A stretch of DNA of 64,000 nucleotides from positions 1 through 64,000 of the forward strand of contig NZ_JACIDH010000015.1 in assembly GCF_014196255.1 (NCBI RefSeq), written 5' to 3'. This stretch comes from Sphingomonas pseudosanguinis (lineage in GTDB: Bacteria > Pseudomonadota > Alphaproteobacteria > Sphingomonadales > Sphingomonadaceae). Below are positions 7,543-18,331 of this stretch, in pieces (within the stretch, counting starts at the first letter, position 1; every line of letters starts with the position of its first letter). The translations under genes and the position numbers were made by a program. The notes beneath the pieces were generated by a model. It did no database searches and was not told the origin of the DNA. It saw nothing but the letters and a program-made list of their open reading frames with translations.

Positions 7543-8313
7543 TCAGATGCCGTCGGCGATGACCCGGTGGCCCTGCGCTTCCAGGGCGGCGGTCAGGTCG
7601 GCGATGCAGGTCGCGACCATCGCCGCATCGGGACTGCGCACCACGAAATTCGCACCCGTCCGCCCCTCGCGGAAGAAGGGATAGCTGCCGATCGCGACGC
7701 CCTCATGCGCTTTTTCCGCCTGGCGCAGCAGGTCGGCGACCTCGCTTTCGCCGACCCAGCAGCCGATCGTGCCGGAGACGACCGGCTGTCCGCCCTCCAG
7801 CGTGCCGGTCAGCGCATCGAGCATGCCCGCGGTGATATGCGGCACGCCGGCCATGATGAAGATATTGCCGATCCGGATGCCCGGTGCGCCCGAGACGCGG
7901 TTGGGGATCAGCGAAGCCCCCTCGGGCGTCCGCGCCATGCGCGCCCGCGCCGGCGTCACCCCGCCCCGCGTCGTATAATAGTCCTCCAGGATCGCACGCG
8001 CCTCGGGATGCTCGATCACCGGCAAATCCAGGGCTGCGGCGATCGCATCGACGGTAATGTCGTCATGGGTCGGACCGATGCCGCCGGTGGTGAACAAATA
8101 GTCGTTGCGCACCCGCAGCGTGTTCACCGCCTCGCCGATCGCGTCCGCCTGGTCGGCAACGACGCGCACTTCGGCCAGTCGGATGCCTTGAACGTTGAGC
8201 CATGCGGCAAGCTGGGCGATGTTGCGGTCCTGCGTCCGTCCGGACAGGATTTCATCACCGATGACGACCAGCGCGGCGGTCCAGATGCGCTCTGAGCGAG
8301 GGGCAGCTTGCAT
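7543..8313 (-). CDS. CinA N-terminal-like molybdopterin-binding domain protein
   Basis: The 256-aa product is a stand-alone MoCF-biosynthesis/CinA-type domain: ALVVIGDEILSGRTQDRN near the N-terminus and TTGGIGPTHDDIT, the GGxGPTxDD ligand-binding loop. It lacks the C-terminal nicotinamide-mononucleotide deamidase half of full CinA, as is common for alphaproteobacterial paralogues. ATG 8313 is chosen because longer frames need a TTG start and would abut the divergent map start. The role is probably nucleotide-pyrophosphatase-like, but this is not certain. Confidence 0.8.
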   Translation of the reverse strand: MQAAPRSERIWTAALVVIGDEILSGRTQDRNIAQLAAWLNVQGIRLAEVRVVADQADAIGEAVNTLRVRNDYLFTTGGIGPTHDDITVDAIAAALDLPVIEHPEARAILEDYYTTRGGVTPARARMARTPEGASLIPNRVSGAPGIRIGNIFIMAGVPHITAGMLDALTGTLEGGQPVVSGTIGCWVGESEVADLLRQAEKAHEGVAIGSYPFFREGRTGANFVVRSPDAAMVATCIADLTAALEAQGHRVIADGI

Positions 8314-8363
8314 CGCCGTGACATAGCCTCGCAAAACGCCACGCGCCACGCTATATCCGCGCA

Positions 8364-9191
8364 ATGACCGATTATGTGACCGTTTCCGCCGATGCGCCTC
8401 AGGGGCGGGACGGCGCGATCAAGCTATGGGGCCGCGAGGCGTTCGAGGGCATGCACAAGGCTGGCCGCCTGGCCGCCGAGACGCTGGACATGCTGGTCCC
8501 GCACATGGTGCCGGGCGTCACCACCGCCGAGATCAACCGGCTGGTCCATGACTTCATCGTCGAACGCGGCGGCGTGCCCGCGACTTTGGGCTATCGCGGC
8601 TATGCCCATTCGACCTGCGTGTCGATCAACCATGTCGTGTGTCATGGCATCCCGTCCGACAAGGCGCTGAAGTCGGGCGACATCGTCAATGTCGACGTCA
8701 CGCCGATCGTCGATGGCTGGCACGGCGACACCAGCCGCATGTACCTGATCGGCGACGTTCCGCTGAAGGCGCGCAAACTGGTCGAGGTGACCTATGAATG
8801 CCTGATGCTGGGTATCGAGCAGGCCAAGCCCGGCAATCATATGGGCGACGTCGCCAACGCCATTCAGCGGCATGCCGAAAAGCATCGCTATGGCGTGGTC
8901 CGCGATTTCTGCGGCCATGGTCTGGGCCTGCTGTTTCATGACGCGCCCGAGGTGGTCCATGCTGGCCGCCCCGGCACCGGTCCGGAACTGAAGCCAGGCA
9001 TGATCTTCACCATCGAACCGATGATCAATATCGGCCGCCCGGACGTGAAGCTGCTCGACGATGGCTGGACGGCGGTGACGCGCGACCGATCGCTGTCGGC
9101 GCAGTTCGAGCATTCGATCGGCATCACCGAGGAAGGCTGCGAAATCTTCACGCTCAGCCCCGCCGGCCACACCCAGCCGCCTTACCTCTGA
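8364..9191 (+). CDS. map: Methionine aminopeptidase, type I
   Basis: The 275-aa protein shows the pita-bread metallopeptidase ligands in order: Asp in IVNVDVTPIVDGW, Asp in HGDTSRM, His in CGHGLGLLFHDAPEV, Glu in IFTIEPMI and Glu in QFEHSIGITEEG. It removes N-terminal Met from nascent proteins in the cytoplasm. It lacks the N-terminal zinc-finger extension. The next gene starts one base after its stop. Confidence 0.95.
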   Translation: MTDYVTVSADAPQGRDGAIKLWGREAFEGMHKAGRLAAETLDMLVPHMVPGVTTAEINRLVHDFIVERGGVPATLGYRGYAHSTCVSINHVVCHGIPSDKALKSGDIVNVDVTPIVDGWHGDTSRMYLIGDVPLKARKLVEVTYECLMLGIEQAKPGNHMGDVANAIQRHAEKHRYGVVRDFCGHGLGLLFHDAPEVVHAGRPGTGPELKPGMIFTIEPMINIGRPDVKLLDDGWTAVTRDRSLSAQFEHSIGITEEGCEIFTLSPAGHTQPPYL

Positions 9192-9192
9192 G

Positions 9193-10710
9193 ATGACGAT
9201 GATCGGGGCGATTCGCGTCGCGGCGCGGGATCGCGCCCGACTGGCCGAGGTGATCGCGACGGCGTCGCGCTTCGGACTGGACGTGCTGCTCGCCCGGTTG
9301 GGCCTCGATCCGGCGCGCCGCGATCCCGATGCCCTGCCCTTCGACCTGCCCGCCCGGACGCGGCAGGCGATGGAGGCCTTGGGCCCCGTCTGGGTGAAGC
9401 TGGGACAGATCCTCGCCACCCGCTCCGATCTGCTGCCACCCGAATGGATCGCGGAGCTGGAGCATCTGCACAGCGCGGCCCCGCGCCTGCACTTCGAGCA
9501 ATTGCGCGAACAGGTCGAGGCTGCCTTGGGCGAGCCGCCCGAAACCGCCTTCGCCCGCTTCGATGCCGAGCCGCTCGCCGCCGCCTCGATCGCGCAGGTC
9601 CACCGCGCGGCGCTGACCGACGGGACCGAGGTCGTGCTGAAGATCCGCCGCCCCGGCATCCGCCCGATCATGGAGGCCGACCTTCGCCTGCTGACCCAAT
9701 TCGCCGCGATGGTCGAAGCGGCCAATGCCGAGGCACGCCGCTATGGCGCGGCGCGGATGGTCCGCGAACTCAGCCGTGACATATTGGAGGAGCTGGACTT
9801 CACCAACGAAGGCCGCAACGCCGATCGGCTCCGCGAGGATTTCGCGCGCGAGCCGCGTGTCGTGGTGCCGACCATCCATTGGGATCACTCGTCCGAGACC
9901 TTGCTGGTCATGGACTATATCGACGGCGTCCCACCCCGAAACGCCGCAATCCTGGAGCGGGCGGGCATCGACCCGGCGGCCATCGCCGCGTGCGGTGCCG
10001 ACATCGTGCTCGACATGACGCTGATCAATGGGCGTTTCCATGGCGATCCGCACCCCGGCAATCTGCTCTGCCTGCCCGGCAACCGGATCGCGCTGCTTGA
10101 CCTGGGGCTTATCGGCCATGTGTCCCCGCGCCGCCGCGAAGAGGTCATCGCCTTCACCCAGGCGATCATGAACAGCGACCCCGCGCTGCTGGCGGAAACG
10201 ATGCGGCAATGGTCGCAGACCGACGACATCGCGCCCGATCGGTTCGCGGCGGTCGCCGACCGGCTGATCGCCCGGCATGGCGGCGGATCGCTGCGGCTGG
10301 CGGCGATCCTGGCGGACATCTTCCCGATCCTGCGCGAGGAACGCATCGTCCTTCAGCCGGACCTGCTGCTCCTGTTCAAGGCGCTGATCACGATCGACGG
10401 CGTGCTGAGCGGTATCCAGCCTGACTTCAACCTGTCGGACGCGCTGCGCCGGGCCGCCGCCCGGATCGTCGAGGCGCGCCTCTCCCCCGAACGCTGGGGC
10501 AAGCGCGCCGCCGCGCTGGCACTGGAACTCGACCGGCTGGGGGACGATTTGCCTCGCCTGATCCGCGCGACGACGCGCAAGCTGGAGAGCGAACAGGCCA
10601 TGGTTTCGACCGCCGGCATCGAGGCGGCAATCCGTATCGGCGCCGGCTGGATCGCAGCCGCGCTGGCGCTGTCGGGCATCGCGATCGCGGTGGCGATGCG
10701 GTTGGGGTAA
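9193..10710 (+). CDS. ubiB: ABC1/AarF/UbiB-family atypical kinase
   Basis: This 505-aa protein carries the UbiB-family hallmarks: VKLGQILATRSDLLPPEW (KxGQ motif), AAASIAQVHRA (Ala-rich nucleotide loop), VVLKIRRPGI (ATP-binding Lys), HGDPHPGNLL (catalytic loop) and LLDLGLIG (DFG-like). One or two hydrophobic segments at the C-terminus (GWIAAALALSGIAIAVAM) would anchor it in the inner membrane. UbiB-type ATPases support coenzyme Q synthesis. It is placed directly after map. The paralogue in the ubiE-ubiB locus could be elsewhere, so the symbol is tentative. Confidence 0.85.
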   Translation: MTMIGAIRVAARDRARLAEVIATASRFGLDVLLARLGLDPARRDPDALPFDLPARTRQAMEALGPVWVKLGQILATRSDLLPPEWIAELEHLHSAAPRLHFEQLREQVEAALGEPPETAFARFDAEPLAAASIAQVHRAALTDGTEVVLKIRRPGIRPIMEADLRLLTQFAAMVEAANAEARRYGAARMVRELSRDILEELDFTNEGRNADRLREDFAREPRVVVPTIHWDHSSETLLVMDYIDGVPPRNAAILERAGIDPAAIAACGADIVLDMTLINGRFHGDPHPGNLLCLPGNRIALLDLGLIGHVSPRRREEVIAFTQAIMNSDPALLAETMRQWSQTDDIAPDRFAAVADRLIARHGGGSLRLAAILADIFPILREERIVLQPDLLLLFKALITIDGVLSGIQPDFNLSDALRRAAARIVEARLSPERWGKRAAALALELDRLGDDLPRLIRATTRKLESEQAMVSTAGIEAAIRIGAGWIAAALALSGIAIAVAMRLG

Positions 10711-10767
10711 CGGCTTCGCAAAGAGCGATAGTGACGAACCCGCGACACCTCGCTAAAGGCGCGGGCC

Positions 10768-12993
10768 ATGACCGAGATCACGCCCCAGATCGTCGCCGAC
10801 CACGGCCTGTCCGAAGAAGAATATCAGCGCGTGCTGACCGCGCTGGGCCGCGAGCCCAATCTCGTGGAGCTCGGCATCTTCTCGGTCATGTGGTCCGAGC
10901 ATTGCAGCTACAAGTCCAGCCGCATCCACCTGAAGAAGCTGCCCACCGAAGGGCCTCAGGTCATTTGCGGTCCCGGCGAGAATGCGGGCGTGATCGACAT
11001 CGGCGACGGCCAGGCCGCCATCTTCAAGATGGAGAGCCATAATCACCCGTCCTATATCGAGCCCTATCAAGGTGCGGCGACGGGTGTCGGCGGTATCCTG
11101 CGCGACGTGTTCACCATGGGCGCGCGGCCGGTCGCGAACCTGAACGCGCTGCGCTTCGGGCGGCCCGATCACCCCAAGATGCGCCACCTGATCTCGGGCG
11201 TGGTCCACGGCATCGGCGGCTATGGCAATTGCGTCGGCGTGCCGACCGTCGGCGGCGAGGTGAACTTCCACCCCGCCTATGACGGCAACATCCTGGTCAA
11301 CGCGATGACGGTCGGCGTCGCCGATCAGGACAAGATCTTCTATTCGGCGGCCAGCGGCGTCGGCAATCCGATCGTCTATGTCGGCTCCAAGACCGGCCGC
11401 GACGGCATCCACGGCGCGACCATGGCGTCGGCCGATTTCGGCGAGGATGCAGAGGCCAAGCGCCCGACCGTGCAGGTCGGCGACCCCTTCACCGAAAAGC
11501 TGCTGATCGAGGCGTGCCTCGAACTCATGGCGTCGGACGCGATCGTCGCGATCCAGGACATGGGCGCGGCTGGCCTGACCTCGTCGTCGGTCGAGATGGC
11601 GTCCAAGGGCGGCGTCGGCATCGAGCTGATCATGGACGACGTGCCCCAGCGTGAAGAGGGCATGACGCCGTATGAAATGATGCTGTCGGAAAGCCAGGAG
11701 CGGATGCTCATGGTGCTGAAGCCCGGCCGCGAGGAATTCGCGGAAGGCATCTTCCGCAAGTGGGAACTGGATTTCGCCGTCATCGGTCACGTCACCGAGA
11801 CCGGGCGTATGGTCCTGCGCCACAAGGGCGAAGTGGTGTGCGACATCCCGCTCGCGCCGCTGGCCGACGACGCGCCGCTTTACGACCGTCCTCATGTTCC
11901 GACCGAGGTTCCGACCGCGATCACCTCGCCCGGTTGTCAGGACCCGGCGGCGGACCTTTTGAAGCTGATGGGCTCGCCCGACATCGCCTCGCGTCGGTGG
12001 ATCTGGGAGCAGTATGACCATATGGTCGGCGGCGACACGGTGCAGCGCCCCGGTGGCGATGCCGCCGTCGTCCGCGTCCACGGCACGCAAAAGGGGCTCG
12101 CGATGAGCACCGACTGCACGCCGCGCTATTGCTATGCCGATCCGGTTACGGGTGGCATGCAGGCGGTGGTCGAGACGTGGCGCAACATCACGGCGGTCGG
12201 CGCCAAGCCGCTCGCCATCACCAACTGCCTCAACTTCGCCAATCCGCAGCGGCCCGAGATCATGGGACAGATCGTCGGCTGTCTCGAGGGCATGAGCCAG
12301 GCGTGCCGCGCACTCGACTATCCGATCGTGTCGGGCAACGTCTCGCTCTACAACGAGTCGAAGGCGACCGGCGGCGGCTCGGCGATCCTGCCGACGCCTG
12401 CGATCGGTGGTGTCGGCCTGATGGCGGACTGGTCCAAGTCGGCGACCATCGCCTTCAAGGGTACCGGCGACGTCATCGTCCTGATCGGTACGCCCAAGGG
12501 CGAGATCGGCCAGTCGCTGTGGCTGCGCGAAGTCCATGGGATCGAGGGCCGCGATGCGGGTCCGCCCCCGTCGATCGATCTGGATGCCGAGCGTCGCACC
12601 GGCGATCTGGTCCGCGAGTCGATCACCGCCGGCCATCTGACCGCCGTGCACGACGTCTCGGACGGCGGCATTGCGGTGACGCTCGCCGAAATGGCGCTGG
12701 CCGGCAATATCGGCGCGCTGATCCAGTTCCCGGAAACGGGCGAGGCCTGCCGCCAGCTCTTTGCGGAAGATCAGGGCCTGTACGTCGCCACGGTCGAGGA
12801 CACCGCGCTGGTCGACTTCCTCGCCAATGCGCATCAGGCGGGCGTCGAGGTCGAGCGGATCGGCCGCACCGCCGGCACGCGCCTGATCTTCGAGCGCGAG
12901 GATGGCGATTTCGTCGTCGCGCTCGACGATCTGCGTCGCGCGCATGAGGGCTTCTTCCCCGCGCTGATGGGCGCGGACGCGGCTCTCGCCTAA
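10768..12993 (+). CDS. purL: Phosphoribosylformylglycinamidine synthase subunit PurL
   Basis: The 741-aa product has the small-PurL architecture of PurSQL systems. Diagnostic segments are [19 protein letters not shown] at the N-terminus, [19 protein letters not shown] (ATP/FGAR site), and the duplicated AIRS-like halves with [12 protein letters not shown] and GNVSLYNES. It converts FGAR plus glutamine and ATP to FGAM in purine synthesis, together with PurS and PurQ, which are not in the window. It converges with nhaA with a three-base overlap of stop codons. Confidence 0.95.
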   Translation: MTEITPQIVADHGLSEEEYQRVLTALGREPNLVELGIFSVMWSEHCSYKSSRIHLKKLPTEGPQVICGPGENAGVIDIGDGQAAIFKMESHNHPSYIEPYQGAATGVGGILRDVFTMGARPVANLNALRFGRPDHPKMRHLISGVVHGIGGYGNCVGVPTVGGEVNFHPAYDGNILVNAMTVGVADQDKIFYSAASGVGNPIVYVGSKTGRDGIHGATMASADFGEDAEAKRPTVQVGDPFTEKLLIEACLELMASDAIVAIQDMGAAGLTSSSVEMASKGGVGIELIMDDVPQREEGMTPYEMMLSESQERMLMVLKPGREEFAEGIFRKWELDFAVIGHVTETGRMVLRHKGEVVCDIPLAPLADDAPLYDRPHVPTEVPTAITSPGCQDPAADLLKLMGSPDIASRRWIWEQYDHMVGGDTVQRPGGDAAVVRVHGTQKGLAMSTDCTPRYCYADPVTGGMQAVVETWRNITAVGAKPLAITNCLNFANPQRPEIMGQIVGCLEGMSQACRALDYPIVSGNVSLYNESKATGGGSAILPTPAIGGVGLMADWSKSATIAFKGTGDVIVLIGTPKGEIGQSLWLREVHGIEGRDAGPPPSIDLDAERRTGDLVRESITAGHLTAVHDVSDGGIAVTLAEMALAGNIGALIQFPETGEACRQLFAEDQGLYVATVEDTALVDFLANAHQAGVEVERIGRTAGTRLIFEREDGDFVVALDDLRRAHEGFFPALMGADAALA

Positions 12994-14432
12994 CCCTGTG
13001 GCGGAGCCTCGGCCGCGCGCCGGGGCTCCGCGCAGGATGACAGGATCGCATAGCCGATCCCGGCGGCCAGCAGCGACGCGATCAGCACCCCCAGCGACGC
13101 CGTCTCACGCATTTCCCCATCGCCGAACGCCAGGCTGGCGATGAACAGCGAGATCGTAAAGCCGATCCCGGCCAGCGCACCGACGCCGATCACCATGCGC
13201 CACGTCACCTGATCCGGCCGCTCCGCCACGCCCAACAGGCTGGCCAGCCACGTAAAGGCCAGGAAGCCCAGCGGCTTGCCGACCACCAGCCCCGCCACCA
13301 CGCCCAGCACCAGCGGACTGCCGATCGTCCCGATCAGATCGGCGGAGAAATGGATGCGGACATTCGATAGGGTGAACAGGGGCAGGACGACATAATTGAT
13401 CCAGGGGGTCAGTATCTCGATCAGGCGGCTGCTCGCCTCCCGCGTGGCCGAGGCCATTTCGTGGAGATAGCCCAGACGATCCTCGGCGCGCTCGCGCTGG
13501 CGCAGTTCCTCTTCCTCGTCGTCCGCCTCCTCGGCGGCGCCATGCGCATCCTGAAACTCGTCGACACGCTGCTGCACCCGCTCGGCGAACCGTCCTTGGT
13601 CGAGCCGGGGCGCGACCGGCACCGTCAAGCCGATCAGGACGCCCGCGATGGTCGCGTGGACGCCCGACTCCAGGACGCCGCCCCAGACGATCAGCGCGAG
13701 CAGGACATAGGGTACGCTCGAAATCCAGCCGAGCCGGCGCAACCCGGCGATGCCGCCCAGGGCGATACCCGCCGTCACCAGCCCCCAGGGATCGATCGAA
13801 CCGCTATAGGCGAAGGCGATGACCAGCAGGCCTCCGACATCGTCGACGGCCGCAAAGGCCAGCATCAACGCGCGCAAGCCGACCGGCAGACGCGTCGCGA
13901 ACAATGCGATCAACGCCAAGCCGAAGGCCGTGTCGGTCGTGATGACGCTCCCCCAGCCCGGTGCCGCCGGCGTACCGCCCGCCACCGCCAGATACAGCCC
14001 CACCGGCACCACCATGCCCCCGATCGCCCCCGCCAGTGGAAAGGCCGCCGTCCGCCAGCGCGCCAGTGGTCCCAGGACCAGTTCGCGCTTCACATCGGCA
14101 CCGACGATCACGAAGAACAGCGGCAGCAGCGCATGGTCGATCCACTCCGCCAGCCGATGCGATACCGACTGCGCACCGAAGCCGATGGTCAGGGACGTAT
14201 CCCAAAAGCCCTCGAACCCCGCCGACCAGACGCTGTTCGTCAGGATCAGGGCCAGGATCGTCGCCAGCAGCAAGGGGCCGCCGGTCACCTCGCTGCCCGC
14301 GAAAAAGGGTTCGATCTTGTGCAGAAAGGCCGAGGCTGCCGGCGAATGATGCGCCCGCGCGGCGACGCGGCCCGTCAGGCGAGGTGATAATCCCATGGCA
14401 AGCCAATGCTTCACGCGGACCGGCGGTTGCAT
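12990..14432 (-). CDS. nhaA: Na+/H+ antiporter NhaA
   Basis: The 480-aa membrane protein contains NhaA blocks: [34 protein letters not shown] (the TDIAFALG-equivalent region with Asp), [16 protein letters not shown] (the ion-binding Asp pair), [15 protein letters not shown] near the C-terminus. A charged insertion (about residues 275-305, rich in Glu/Asp) separates helices and is longer than in E. coli NhaA. It extrudes Na+ in exchange for protons. An internal ATG at 14396 is an alternative start; neither has a strong ribosome site. Confidence 0.92.
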   Translation of the reverse strand: MQPPVRVKHWLAMGLSPRLTGRVAARAHHSPAASAFLHKIEPFFAGSEVTGGPLLLATILALILTNSVWSAGFEGFWDTSLTIGFGAQSVSHRLAEWIDHALLPLFFVIVGADVKRELVLGPLARWRTAAFPLAGAIGGMVVPVGLYLAVAGGTPAAPGWGSVITTDTAFGLALIALFATRLPVGLRALMLAFAAVDDVGGLLVIAFAYSGSIDPWGLVTAGIALGGIAGLRRLGWISSVPYVLLALIVWGGVLESGVHATIAGVLIGLTVPVAPRLDQGRFAERVQQRVDEFQDAHGAAEEADDEEEELRQRERAEDRLGYLHEMASATREASSRLIEILTPWINYVVLPLFTLSNVRIHFSADLIGTIGSPLVLGVVAGLVVGKPLGFLAFTWLASLLGVAERPDQVTWRMVIGVGALAGIGFTISLFIASLAFGDGEMRETASLGVLIASLLAAGIGYAILSSCAEPRRAAEAPPQG

Positions 14433-14478
14433 CCGGGGAAGGTCGCGGTAAGCCGATCGCGCTATCCGGAGCCATGAT

Positions 14479-15723
14479 GTGATCGATCACCCCCCTACCC
14501 CGCCGGCCGCTTTCATCGATCGCGGGCGACTGCTGACGCTCGATGCGTTGCGCGGCGTGGCGGTGATGGCGATCCTGCTCGCCAACATGCCGGGCTTCGC
14601 TCTGCCCGACCCGGCCTATTCCAACCCGCTCGCCTGGGGTGGCGAGCGCCCGGCCGACATCGCGGCGTGGCTGTTGACGGAGACCTTCATCAACGGCCGG
14701 ATGCGCGGGCTGTTCTCGATGCTGTTCGGCGCGTCGATGCTGCTGATCCTGCACCGCGCCGACGATGCGGGAGAGAATGGCGCCGCGCTTCACCTTCGCC
14801 GGATGGCCGTCCTGTTCGTCCTGGGGATGATCCATCTCAGCTTCATCTGGACCGGCGACATCCTGGCGCATTACGCGCTGGCGGGCGTGATCGCACTGGG
14901 CTTTGTCGGCCTCAAGGCCCGGACGTTGATGGTCACCGCCGTCGCGATGGTCGTGCTGTCGATGGCGATGGCGGGGCTCGAATGCTTCGGCCTGTTCGCG
15001 GCATCGGCCCGCAATACCCCGCAAGCCGTCGCTTTGTGGGATGCCTATCAGGCGGCGTTCGGCACGCCGGGCGTCAAGATACTCCAACCCGAAATCACCG
15101 CCATGCGCGGATCGTGGATCGACGCCACCCGCTTTCGCCTGGCCAACAACGGCAACCCGTTGTTCGACCTGATCAGCATCGGCCCCGAGACGCTGAGCGC
15201 CATGTTCCTGGGCATGGCGGCGCTCCGGTCCGGCTTTCTGAGCGGCGAATGGCCCCGCGCCCGATATCGGCGTATCGCCATCCTCTGCCTCGGCATTTCC
15301 ATCCCGGCTTATGCCAGCATGGCGGCCTTCGTCATGGCGAGCGGCTATGACGTGCGCGCGGTCGCGCTCAGCCAGCTGCTGTTGCAGGCACCGGTCCGAC
15401 TGATCGGCACGGTCGGTTACGCCGCGCTGATCCTATTAATGCTCCACCCCGGCGGCTGGTGGACCACCCGCATCGCCGCGGCCGGGCGGATGGCCTTCAC
15501 CATCTATATCGCGACCAGCATCGTCATGACCTTCGTCTTTTACGGCCATGGCCTCGGCCAGTTCGCCCGCTGGGATCGGGCGAGCATCTATCTGCTGGTG
15601 CCGCTCGTCTGGGCGGGCATGCTGCTCTGGTCCAGGTCATGGCTCGACCATTTCGGTCAGGGGCCGCTCGAACGACTTTGGCGGCTGGCCGCGCGGGGGC
15701 AGGTCGGCGGCACGCGACAATAA
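14479..15723 (+). CDS. DUF418 / YeiB-type multi-pass membrane protein
   Basis: The 414-aa protein begins with RLLTLDALRGVAVMAILLANM, the signature of the heparan-alpha-glucosaminide-acetyltransferase-like/DUF418 family, followed by GRMRGLFSMLFGASMLLIL and about ten hydrophobic segments. A C-terminal block (AAAGRMAFTIYIATSIVMTFVF) matches the DUF418 tail. The start is GTG 14479. It may be an acyl- or small-molecule transferase, but the substrate is unknown. Confidence 0.85.
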   Translation: MIDHPPTPPAAFIDRGRLLTLDALRGVAVMAILLANMPGFALPDPAYSNPLAWGGERPADIAAWLLTETFINGRMRGLFSMLFGASMLLILHRADDAGENGAALHLRRMAVLFVLGMIHLSFIWTGDILAHYALAGVIALGFVGLKARTLMVTAVAMVVLSMAMAGLECFGLFAASARNTPQAVALWDAYQAAFGTPGVKILQPEITAMRGSWIDATRFRLANNGNPLFDLISIGPETLSAMFLGMAALRSGFLSGEWPRARYRRIAILCLGISIPAYASMAAFVMASGYDVRAVALSQLLLQAPVRLIGTVGYAALILLMLHPGGWWTTRIAAAGRMAFTIYIATSIVMTFVFYGHGLGQFARWDRASIYLLVPLVWAGMLLWSRSWLDHFGQGPLERLWRLAARGQVGGTRQ

Positions 15724-15746
15724 TCTGCAAATGCCTTGCAATAGGC

Positions 15747-15765
15747 TTGCGATCCACTCTCATTA
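15747..15765. promoter_or_regulatory. Fur-box-like sequence upstream of bfd
   Basis: TTGCGATCCACTCTCATTA, 35 bases before the proposed bfd start, resembles Fur-type sites found ahead of iron genes. It is degenerate and not tested; Irr or RirA-type control is an alternative in this class. Confidence 0.35.
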
Positions 15766-15799
15766 GCGGTAATTGGAAGTCGCTGCTGAGGAGAGCGTC

Positions 15800-15970
15800 T
15801 TGGTCGTCTGCGTCTGCAATGCCATCCGCGAGTGCCAGGTCCGGGAAGCCGCCCGCGCCGGATCGGTCACGCCCTGCCAAATGTACCGCGCGCTGGGTCG
15901 CCAGCCCAAATGCGGCCAATGCGCCACCGTCGCCCGCGCCATCATCGATGAAGAGCGCGCCGCCGCCTGA
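15800..15970 (+). CDS. bfd: Bacterioferritin-associated ferredoxin-like (2Fe-2S) protein
   Basis: The 56-aa product has the BFD [2Fe-2S] pattern: VCVCNAIRECQVREAA (CxC) and QPKCGQCATVARAII (CxxC). The domain releases iron from bacterioferritin in E. coli. The start TTG 15800 is preferred because GAGGAGAG lies five to twelve bases upstream; the longer frame would need a TTG before this ribosome site. A Fur-box-like sequence precedes it, in line with iron-starvation control. Confidence 0.85.
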   Translation: MVVCVCNAIRECQVREAARAGSVTPCQMYRALGRQPKCGQCATVARAIIDEERAAA

Positions 15971-16054
15971 GGCCCAGTTTGACGGGATGCATGGCGCAAG
16001 CGTGAAATTCCCCTTGCGCCGACCACCCCCCTGCCCCTAAGGGCAACCCCCTGT

Positions 16055-16137
<83 letters not shown>

Positions 16138-16183
16138 TCTAAGTCGTTGATTTCACGTCGCCTAACTGGCGATCGGGGACCGT

Positions 16184-16215
16184 TGTACCCACGGCTGTAC
16201 CCATCGCTGTACCCA
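16184..16215 (+). repeat. Left arm-type sites: 3 x TGTACCCA, period 12
   Basis: TGTACCCA occurs at 16184-16191, 16196-16203 and 16208-16215, exactly 12 bases apart. TGTACCCC repeats with the same period occur at 43273-43292 in the same orientation. This fits integrase arm-binding sites. Confidence 0.65.
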
Positions 16216-16229
16216 TTGAGGGTGACGGA

Positions 16230-18218
16230 ATGGGATTACGGAACCTGCGGCTGCGCGGCGGCAGCTATCATTGGCGGCGCAAGATCACGGTGGCGGGCAC
16301 CCACGTGCCCCTGTGCTTTTCCCTTCGGACGGGAAATTATAAACATGCACGGTGTATGGCCGATCGCCTGAACGTGGCGGTCGAGGGGGTACGCATGGCC
16401 TATGGCCAATCGACGGGGATGAGGCCGGATCAACTGAAGAAGGTGTTCAGCGATGCGCTCCGCTGGCAGTTGCAGCGCATCCTGGAAGATCAGGCAGGCA
16501 CCACCGCGCCGTCTGATGATCACGCGTCGATCAACACCCTCTATTCCGAGGCCTGGGGCTTTCTGGGCCGCCGCGGGGTCGGCGCGCAATGGACGCTGGA
16601 CGAGCATGACCGCCTGATCGCGGCCGGCTGGTCGCCGGCGCGCGCGAGGCAGGTCGCCGATCTGGTGTTCGAATTCCAGAACAACGACCCCGTCTCCAAG
16701 GCCCAGATCGACAGCTACACCACCGCGTTCGGCATCATGCCGACGCGGGACAATGTCGCCCGTATGGGCAAGACGATCTGCGCCGCGCGGGCAGCCGCCT
16801 GCCGAGAAGCGACGGCGCTGCTGCCCGACACCGAAGACGAGACGGCCGCATGGGTCGACGACGCGTTGGCGGACGACGCGCCATTCGCCTTCGAACAGAT
16901 CGAACCACAAGGGGCGCGCTCTGCGCCTACAGAACCGCTCGCGGATGACATCGTCACGCCGGCTCAGCCCCCGGCGCCGCCGCCAAAGCCCGAGCGACCG
17001 AAACAACGCATCGTCGATGCGGCTGAGGACTGCATCGCCGCGTACAGCAAGGAGGGCGGCTGGGACAGGGATTCGATCAAGCAGGTGCGGACCGCCATCC
17101 GCCTGTTCGATCACGCTTGCGGCGGCGACGCCTTCATCGAGGATCTGGACCAATCCCATGTTCGCGCCTTCACGACCCTATGTCGGGCATTGCCGAACCG
17201 CTGGGGCCGTACCCGCGAGGAACAGGCGGGTGGCATCGCCGCCAGCCTGAAGCGGGCGAAGGGCATGGACCCCGCGCAGATCGGCATCAGTCAGGTCACC
17301 ATCAACAAGCATCTGACGTGGGTCGCTGCCGTCCTGGCCCATGCGGCGGGCGAAGAGGATGACCCCGAGGCGCATCGACCGGCCAAGCCGCTGTCCTTCA
17401 AGGTTGCGCGGGCCGGCATTGGCAAATCCGATCGCAAGCAGCGCAAGCGTGACCGGGACAAGCGCGCCAATTGGACCAAGCAGGAAGTCGCCACGCTGTT
17501 GTCCGCGCCGATCTGGACCGGGTGCGCCGATATCGGCGGACGTTTCAAACCCGGAACCGAAATCTTCCACGACGCCTGGTACTGGCTGCCGTTGATGCTC
17601 CCACTTTATGGCGGTCGCAGTTCAGAGCTTGCCGGGCTGGGCTTGGCCGAGGTGTTCGAACAAGACCCGATCCCCTATTTTCTGATCCAATATACCGAGG
17701 ATCGGTCGCTCGAGAACATCCAGTCGATTCGACGGCTGCCGATCCATCCCGAACTGATCCGCTTGGGCTTTATCGACTATGTGAAGGCGATGCGCGCCGC
17801 AGGATCGACCATGCTGTTTCCAGAGATGCAGTCGCCGAACTCCACGACATTCGCCGGGACGTTCTACAAGTCCGTGTTCAGGCCGTTGCGGGATTGGGCT
17901 TTCCCCGAAGGCACGTCATGGCGGCATCGCGTCGGCGGGGCATGGAAGGACAAGGACGTCCACAGCTTCCGCGGCTTGGCAACGACGACCATGAAAGGGC
18001 GTGTTCCCAGCGAAGTGCGGTGCGACATCTTCGGCCACGAGGGCGAGACGGAGACCGCAAGGACCTATGACGAGGAAGCCGAGCTTTCTCTCAAGCTTGA
18101 TGCCCTGAAGTTGCTGACGCCGCTGACCGCGCACATCCCTGCGACGCTCCCCATTCGGCTAAGGCCGCCCGAGCGACGGCAGCATCGTACGCGAGCCGCG
18201 AAGGTGCGGTTAAAGTGA
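16230..18218 (+). CDS. int: Large tyrosine recombinase of the tRNA-Pro island
   Basis: The 662-aa protein has a long N-terminal half (residues 1-260, helical, with a Pro-rich linker near 240-255), a core-binding domain (about 260-400) and a C-terminal catalytic domain. The catalytic residues visible are Arg in GGRSSELAGL (about 461), HSFR (His 577, Arg 580), GHEGETE (about 603) and the nucleophile in ARTYDEEAE (about 612). The length is well above simple phage integrases (about 400) and matches the long proteobacterial island integrases that also begin with an SAM-like region. It starts 15 bases after the last arm repeat and ends the left edge of the island. Confidence 0.9.
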   Translation: MGLRNLRLRGGSYHWRRKITVAGTHVPLCFSLRTGNYKHARCMADRLNVAVEGVRMAYGQSTGMRPDQLKKVFSDALRWQLQRILEDQAGTTAPSDDHASINTLYSEAWGFLGRRGVGAQWTLDEHDRLIAAGWSPARARQVADLVFEFQNNDPVSKAQIDSYTTAFGIMPTRDNVARMGKTICAARAAACREATALLPDTEDETAAWVDDALADDAPFAFEQIEPQGARSAPTEPLADDIVTPAQPPAPPPKPERPKQRIVDAAEDCIAAYSKEGGWDRDSIKQVRTAIRLFDHACGGDAFIEDLDQSHVRAFTTLCRALPNRWGRTREEQAGGIAASLKRAKGMDPAQIGISQVTINKHLTWVAAVLAHAAGEEDDPEAHRPAKPLSFKVARAGIGKSDRKQRKRDRDKRANWTKQEVATLLSAPIWTGCADIGGRFKPGTEIFHDAWYWLPLMLPLYGGRSSELAGLGLAEVFEQDPIPYFLIQYTEDRSLENIQSIRRLPIHPELIRLGFIDYVKAMRAAGSTMLFPEMQSPNSTTFAGTFYKSVFRPLRDWAFPEGTSWRHRVGGAWKDKDVHSFRGLATTTMKGRVPSEVRCDIFGHEGETETARTYDEEAELSLKLDALKLLTPLTAHIPATLPIRLRPPERRQHRTRAAKVRLK

Positions 18219-18331
18219 GTGTCGGCATATCGGACGAGCTGCCATATTCGGGCAAGACCGCTATTATTTTCGAGCGGGTGTCCGAATAGGCTGGCTCGTC
18301 CGTATAGGGTGATAGACCTCGACGCGATCCG

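Noticed and set aside
8424-9725. 433-codon antisense frame over map and the UbiB-like gene
   Set aside because: It spans two well-supported genes on the other strand and shows only compositional character.
10753-12945. 730-codon open frame antisense to purL
   Set aside because: purL on the other strand is a clear family member; the antisense frame is a product of GC-rich third positions and its protein is Arg/Asp/His-rich without any domain.
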